NCBI GenBank assembly: GCA_018907035.1
Contig: JACCIC010000137.1
Location: 310,001-374,000 of the forward strand
DNA from: Sycobia sp. Sy_11
Taxonomy: Eukaryota > Arthropoda > Insecta > Hymenoptera > Epichrysomallidae
Direction: 5' to 3'
Length of the DNA stretch: 64,000 nt
The notes under the pieces were generated by a model. The model was not told where the DNA came from, made no database searches, and saw only the letters and a list, made by a program, of their open reading frames with translations. Below, piece after piece: positions 59,060 through 64,000 of the stretch. Within the stretch, counting starts at the first letter, position 1; each line of letters opens with the position of its first letter. Both the position numbers and the translations under genes were made by a program.

Positions 59060-59730
59060 CTAAACAATGTTTGGGCATGTTCCAGCGTAATTCAACCAAT
59101 TTTTGCGCCGTTATGTTACTGTTGATGAAACATAAATTCATCACCATACGCCAGAAACGAAACGGCAGTCAAAAATGTGGATTGAAAATGGAAAACCTAC
59201 TCCGAAAAAAGCAAAATATGATCCATCAGCTGGTAAGGTCGTGGCCACAGTTGTTTGGGACTCACGGGGTATAATACTAATCCATTACCTACTGAAGGAA
59301 AAAATAATTACAGGACAGTATTAGGCTTCATTATTGCATAGATTTGAAGCCACACTGAAGGAAAATCAGCCCCTTCTGGTGAAGAAAAAAGTGCTCTTCC
59401 ACCACGACAACACACCAGCTCACGAGTGCTATAGTAACAGTCAAATTAGCAGAATTAATATTCTCCATTATATCTTATTCTCCAGATTTAGCACCGTCCC
59501 ATTTTTATTCTATTTCCAAACATGAAAACTTGGCTTCGTGGTAAAAGATTTGCATCGAATGAAGAGATTATGACTGCCACAAATGATTATTTTGCGGATT
59601 TCGACAAAAGTTACTTTTTGGAAGGCTTAAAAAAATTGAAAGCCACTGGAATAAATGTATCGAGTTGGGAGAGGACTATATTGAAAAATCAAAAAAATTG
59701 TTTAAATAAATTGTTTTTTCATTGAAATGT
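59060..59730 (+). pseudogene. Mariner transposase fragment, fourth type
   Basis: The plus strand reads FLRRYVTVDET, stop, IHHHTPETKRQSKMWIENGK, then AKYDPSAGKVVATVVWDSRG, HRFEATLKENQPLLVKKKVL and FHHDNTPAH (second catalytic D). After a damaged stretch comes WLRGKRFASNEEIMTATNDY, then FADFDKSYFLEGLKKL. The N-terminal DNA-binding domain is missing and the third catalytic region is scrambled near 59480. Terminal repeats were not found. Confidence 0.75.
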
Positions 59731-59739
59731 CACGGACAT

Positions 59740-60460
59740 ATCAAACCACCCTCGTATATTGTAACGAGTACCAATATATGCATTGATGGTGTTCTTTTAC
59801 GAAGTAGAGAGAGGCAGATGACAGGCTATAGTCTCTCTCTAACTTCAGCAAATATCAGGGAGTGGGAGAAATATTAAGTTTAGTGTTGATCTGACTGCTT
59901 TCAGGAAGAGAGAATAGTATAGTATTTTTCGATTTTTGCTTTCGCTCTTGTTTTTGCTCTCTGTTTTAAAAAAAGAAAATCCGGATTTGCATTTTTATAT
60001 GAACAACTAGCTACGGGAAATGAAACCCGAAAGTAATTACGTTTATTAAATTTTAAGATTTTCTTTTCTAACGGTCGCGCGTATATTTACGTTTGCTTGT
60101 GTATGTGAGCTTTGTTTTCAGCGGGAACCACATATACACAAGCGAACCTATATTAAATAGCTTGTACGCATCGGCGCTACTACGCATTTTGTTCATACGC
60201 ACAAGCAGACCGAATAGAAGTGTTCTGATATAGTATATATGATCACTGTATGCATTCGTGACATCTACCGGATGATCACATAATTCATATTCGCTATTCG
60301 TGGAAATTTTATATATTGAATTTAATATATCTTATATTATTTCTTATGATATAACTTCAATTCGGTCAAATAAATAAGACATAGCGGCTGCACAAGTAAC
60401 TAATAAAATCAATTTAAGTAATTCTAAAACTTATTTATTTTATAATTAAATATAATAAAA
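59740..60460. other. Intergenic stretch with a 19-bp inverted repeat
   Basis: GTTTGCTTGTGTATGTG at about 60090 and CACATATACACAAGCGAAC at about 60129 are near-perfect inverses around a 20-bp loop. No gene seen. Confidence 0.45.
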
Positions 60461-60472
60461 TAATTAAATATA

Positions 60473-60910
60473 ATGATACTAGACATGGAAAATTACAGCG
60501 ATAACCACGAAAGCCCCATGAATGTATTTATCACACTGCAAGAACTCCAAAATCTTTTACAAGAAAGTAAAAATACGAGCCCAGGACCTGATAACATTCC
60601 AAATACCTTCCTTAAAAAATTACCAATGGTAGCAATTAAATACCTATTGAACATTTCTAATATGATTTGAATGGAGGCTCGCACAAAAATAACAGATTTA
60701 AAAAATGTAATTTAAACAAAATAATGCAGGAAATAGATAGTATGTAATGTACCAAATATATCATGTATCAGTATGTGCTTATTCTTTTTTTATCTGTATA
60801 AAATTGTAACTAGTAATACGTTGTAAATAAATGTAAATAAAGTTAATTGGTAGTCACTAATACTCTAAACAGAGGGATGTGACTATAAACCCTAAATAAA
60901 AAAAAAATAA
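60473..60910 (+). pseudogene. Non-LTR retrotransposon with internal deletion (RT start joined to 3' UTR)
   Basis: 60533-60669 reads LQELQNLLQESKNTSPGPDN then IPNTFLKKLP, the first conserved block of Jockey/I-like RT (SPGPD). It breaks off at about 60670 and is followed by a tail with ATAAATGTAAATAAAGTTAA, GATGTGACTATAAACCCTAA and a poly(A) run at about 60895-60910. Most of RT is deleted. Confidence 0.6.
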
Positions 60911-61091
60911 TTTTTCAATTAATAAATAATTATGTATTGATTTTACGATTATAAATATTTGTTTATTTGATGATAATTATTAACAAAATAATTTCCTTAT
61001 GCTCATATAAAAATATATAATAAAACTACTAATATTTTGAAGTGATTTTCGGACCCAGCCGTTTCCGCGATACCCTTGGTATAAAAAGTTA

Positions 61092-62377
61092 TTAGGAGTG
61101 TGAATAAGTCTTTCCCGTTTTTTGTAAGAGATGGCGCCATCAATACTGTGCGAGTATTCAATGGTTACATATGTCATAATCAAAGCTTATTCATATATCA
61201 ACAATTCCATACTAACACATTAGTTAAAATTTTTTCGCATCATAAATTTTTGATATCGTGAAAATGTCGAAATTTGAGCCGAGTCGACGTCATTTGCGGG
61301 AAGTTTCACTTTATTGGTTCAATTTGAAGAAATCTGCTGCCGAGACGCATCGATTGCTTCAGGAGGCTTATGGAGAAGGTTGTGTCGATGATTCAAGTGT
61401 TCGCGGATGGTTTCGACGCTTCAAAAGCGGTGATTTCGACGTGGAAGACAAGGAGCGTTCCGGGCGGCCGCAAATCTTTGAAGATCGAGAATTGGCGACT
61501 TTGCTTGATGAAGATTCTTGTCAAACGCAAGAAGAACTTGCTGAAGCATTGGGAGTTGACCGAACAACCATTTCCAAGCGTTTGGAAGCCATGGGAATGA
61601 TGCAAAAGCAAGGAAATTGGGTGCCGTACGAACTGAAGCTGAGAGACGTCGAACGGCGTTTTTTCACTTGCGAACAGCTGCTTCAGCGACATAAAAGAAA
61701 GGGTTTTCTGCATCGTATCGTGACTGGCGATGAAAAGTGGATACGTTACGATAATCCGAAGCGAAGAAAATCATGGGGACTACCCGGCCATGCATCATCA
61801 TCGACGGCCAAGCCAAATATTCATGGCGCCAAGCTCATGCTCTGTATATGGTGGGATCAGCTAGGTGTGGTTTACTATGAGCTTCTGAAACCGAATGAAA
61901 GGATCACAGGCGAGGTCTATCGACGACAATTGATGCGTTTGAGCCGCGCACTGCGAGAAAAACGGCCACAATACTCCGACAGACACGACAAAGTTATTTT
62001 GCAACATGACAATGCTCGCCCACATGTTGCACCGCCGGTGAAAACATACTTAGAAACGCTCAAATGGGAAGTCCTACCCCACCCGCCGTATAGTCCAGAC
62101 GTTGCTCCGTCTGATTACCATCTCTTCAGATCGATGACGCATGGCCTGGCTGACCAGCACTTCCATTCCTACGAGGAAGCCAAAAAATGGGTGGATGACT
62201 GGATAGAGGCCAAACCGGTCGAATTTTTTCGCAACGGGATTCGTATGTTGCCAGAAAGATGGGAAAAAGTTGTAGCTAGCGATGGCCAATACTTTCAATA
62301 ACTCATTTGTAACCATTTTTTCACAATAAAGGCTCAAAATTTGAAAAAAAATGGGAAAGACTTATTCACATACCTGA
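61092..62377 (+). mobile_element. Intact mariner transposon, copy B (1286 bp)
   Basis: TA at 61090-61091 and 62378-62379. Ends TTAGGAGTGTGAATAAG and, reversed, TCAGGTATGTGAATAAG, identical to copy A in these outer bases. The upstream region, start codon context and 3' UTR also match copy A almost base for base. Confidence 0.93.
61264..62301 (+). CDS. Mariner transposase, DD34D, copy B
   Basis: 345 residues from the ATG at 61264 to TAA at 62299-62301. Same architecture as copy A: helix-turn-helix pair, WVPYELK linker, D156, D249 and D284 with 34 residues between the last two, and the YSPDVAPSD box. Compared with copy A it has E108, G111, M113, Q236 and K335. None of these is a catalytic residue; three cluster at the end of the second helix-turn-helix (RLEAMGMMQKQ). 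No stop or frameshift. Confidence 0.95.
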   Translation: MSKFEPSRRHLREVSLYWFNLKKSAAETHRLLQEAYGEGCVDDSSVRGWFRRFKSGDFDVEDKERSGRPQIFEDRELATLLDEDSCQTQEELAEALGVDRTTISKRLEAMGMMQKQGNWVPYELKLRDVERRFFTCEQLLQRHKRKGFLHRIVTGDEKWIRYDNPKRRKSWGLPGHASSSTAKPNIHGAKLMLCIWWDQLGVVYYELLKPNERITGEVYRRQLMRLSRALREKRPQYSDRHDKVILQHDNARPHVAPPVKTYLETLKWEVLPHPPYSPDVAPSDYHLFRSMTHGLADQHFHSYEEAKKWVDDWIEAKPVEFFRNGIRMLPERWEKVVASDGQYFQ

Positions 62378-62579
62378 TATATTTTATAAAGTTATTGATA
62401 AAATATTTCAATAAATCAGGTTGAAATATTTATAAAATGAATTTCCAAGGGTAAAACTGAGGGCCGTGTAGTAAGAATAATTTCTCACTGAGAAAATAAT
62501 AAAATATAAAAATATAGAGAGAATAATAAATAATGTTTATAATAACTTTATAATGTTATATATAGTCTATAGACCTATG

Positions 62580-62581
<2 letters not shown>

Positions 62582-62627
<46 letters not shown>

Positions 62628-63354
62628 GTTATATATAGTCTTTTCCTCAGTCAATAGCTGCACCTATAAAAAACAACATCGCTTGATATATTTTATAGAG
62701 AAATAAAATCAAATTTGATCTAATAATAAAAGGTGTTATTTATTACATACAATATTCCTTTATGGACTACTTTAACTCTGTCAACAATTTATAGCAACAG
62801 GACTAGGTAAATTAGAAGAGATACACTAAGGACATTTGAATTTTCTTATTTACTTTTAGCATTACCCAGGAACAATGACGTGGACATATTAAAATCTGTT
62901 ACTTTTGGGGTAATTGATTAGCGTGAGGTGTTAGGTGTTAGGGTTGCGTAGTGTGCACAGACATACGTAAGATTAGGTGGGTTCGTGAAACGATATATTT
63001 CTATATTATTTGCAAGTTTAGAGTACGGGATTCGTTCAAATAACGAGTTTTTTTTTAGATATATACCAATTGAATAATAAGATTTTTTTATTATCAATCA
63101 AATATTTTTTTGTTATTTAAAAATATTTTTTTTATTATTTTTTAAAGAATTTTTTTTTATTATTAGAATTGAAAATCAATTGTATAAAACTTTTTTTATT
63201 AACACTGGCAGCCTAAACCCGTACTCAAACAAATCTATGATGGTTAGCTTAAATAAATATATAAAATAATTTATAATTAATAATTTATACTTATTTTGTA
63301 AATTTTTTGTTGTTGCATAGGTGCTCCTTAAGGTTTGTGTAGATTAATTTTTTT

Positions 63355-63397
<43 letters not shown>

Positions 63398-63490
63398 TAA
63401 AACAAAGAAAAAAGTTATGCATTCGCATAACGAATTGGTGTGAATACAACAATAAGCAAACTTTGGCATATTACAGTACAGCAAGGGCAC
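62582..63490. other. AT-rich stretch with (TA)n and (CT)n(TA)n
   Basis: A TA run at 62582-62630 and a CT/TA run at 63353-63398. A less AT-rich patch near 62870-63010 has no open frame of note. Confidence 0.5.
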
Positions 63491-63494
63491 AAAT

Positions 63495-64000
63495 GTGTGC
63501 AAAAACTATGAAATAAATATGACAGCAAGGACCATGGTAGTATCGCAAGTTCCTGTGGCAATTAATACCGTCGAAAAAATTGAAAACTGGTGTTTTTACC
63601 AAACCTTAGTGGAACTTGTTCGATACCACCTCCAGCTGAGCCTACGCGTAGACGGAGATAGGTTTATACGTATGCAAAGGCTCTGCAACTGGCTGAAAGG
63701 TAATTATATACCTGAAGACTTCCTCGCTGATGTAGATGAAGATTTCAGCATTAAATATATAAAATGCGAAGCAGCCAGGAAGTTGTTTATAGAAGAATCA
63801 ATAAAGACTGAAGGACAGTCATACCTAGATTAAACGACGGAGGAGAGAGACAGACACCCCCTGGATTTTATAAGGGATGATTTCCTGATTCAGGAGAGGT
63901 TAGATGCCTCGAGGCGACAACATGGTCCAGCTGAGACGAATATAGATGATACTGAAGTGGATATCCCACATTGGAACCCACCTTCCAATGTGACTGTACG
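63495..64000 (+). CDS. Unrecognised ORF with one in-frame stop, runs off the window
   Basis: The frame from ATG at 63495 (alternative ATG at 63519, MTARTMVVSQVPVAINTVEK) gives 112 codons including VELVRYHLQLSLRVDGDRFI, then CNWLKGNYIPEDFLADVDED and FSIKYIKCEAARKLFI, ending at TAA 63831-63833. The same frame stays open after the stop to the window end (HPLDFIRDDFLIQERLDASR, then DDTEVDIPHWNPPSNVTV), with the same charged, protein-like composition. So either the stop is a recent lesion in a longer gene or two ORFs abut. The family is not recognised; a transposon ORF is possible. Confidence 0.45.

Noticed and set aside
61258..61263. Two-residue N-terminal extension of the mariner transposase
   Set aside because: The first codon there is GTG; the ATG six bases later gives the usual mariner N-terminus.

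Overview
The window looks like insect nuclear DNA, most likely from an ant or another hymenopteran. The evidence is an AT-rich background, very many long (TA)n, (AC)n and (GA)n microsatellites, intron-containing host gene pieces with GT/AG junctions, and a mobile-element set typical of ant genomes (mariner, Ty3/gypsy, R1-like and RNase H-bearing non-LTR elements, Polinton, Penelope-like). There are no bacterial operons, no rRNA and no CRISPR. All family calls come from motifs read by eye; no database search was run.

Layout. 1-3.6 kb: a decayed Polinton/Maverick or adintovirus-like element (fibre-like ORF, integrase with a C-terminal chromodomain, a small OB-like protein, an acidic ORF, a PolB fragment) abutting a Penelope-like GIY-YIG fragment. 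3.9-5.2 kb: an intact mariner on the minus strand. 5.3-6.3 kb: an old, broken mariner of another subfamily. 9.0-10.0 kb: the only convincing intact host gene, GCLM (glutamate-cysteine ligase modifier subunit), minus strand, five clear exons plus one doubtful last exon. 11.9-13.4 kb: a broken HAX1-like gene that keeps intron borders. 14.0-15.5 kb: a repeat family built from 60-bp units in two opposing arrays, with further copies at 48.2 and 51.6-57.9 kb. 16-31 kb: AT-rich DNA with microsatellites, three long copies and two fragments of a fold-back repeat (one copy carries a hammerhead-like motif), and two nested inverted repeats. 32-38.4 kb: two fragments of one gypsy family in opposite orientations. 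39.9-43.7 kb: a broken R1-like non-LTR element. 44.3-51.4 kb: two solo LTRs and one gypsy remnant, each embedded in (TA)n, plus another dead mariner. 52.1-57.0 kb: a nearly full-length non-LTR element with APE-type endonuclease, RT and RNase H, inserted into the 60-bp array with a 15-bp target duplication. 59-61 kb: fragments of another mariner and another non-LTR element. 61.1-62.4 kb: a second intact mariner, almost identical to the first but on the other strand. 63.5-64 kb: an unrecognised ORF running off the end.

How it works together. This is a transposon graveyard around one redox gene. The only parts that look functional are GCLM (rate-limiting step of glutathione synthesis) and the two mariner copies, whose transposase and terminal repeats both look usable. 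The other elements mostly carry stops, frameshifts or deletions. The best candidates for something undescribed are the inverted 60-bp-unit family, the fold-back family with a hammerhead-like motif, and the apparent preference of one LTR group for (TA)n arrays.
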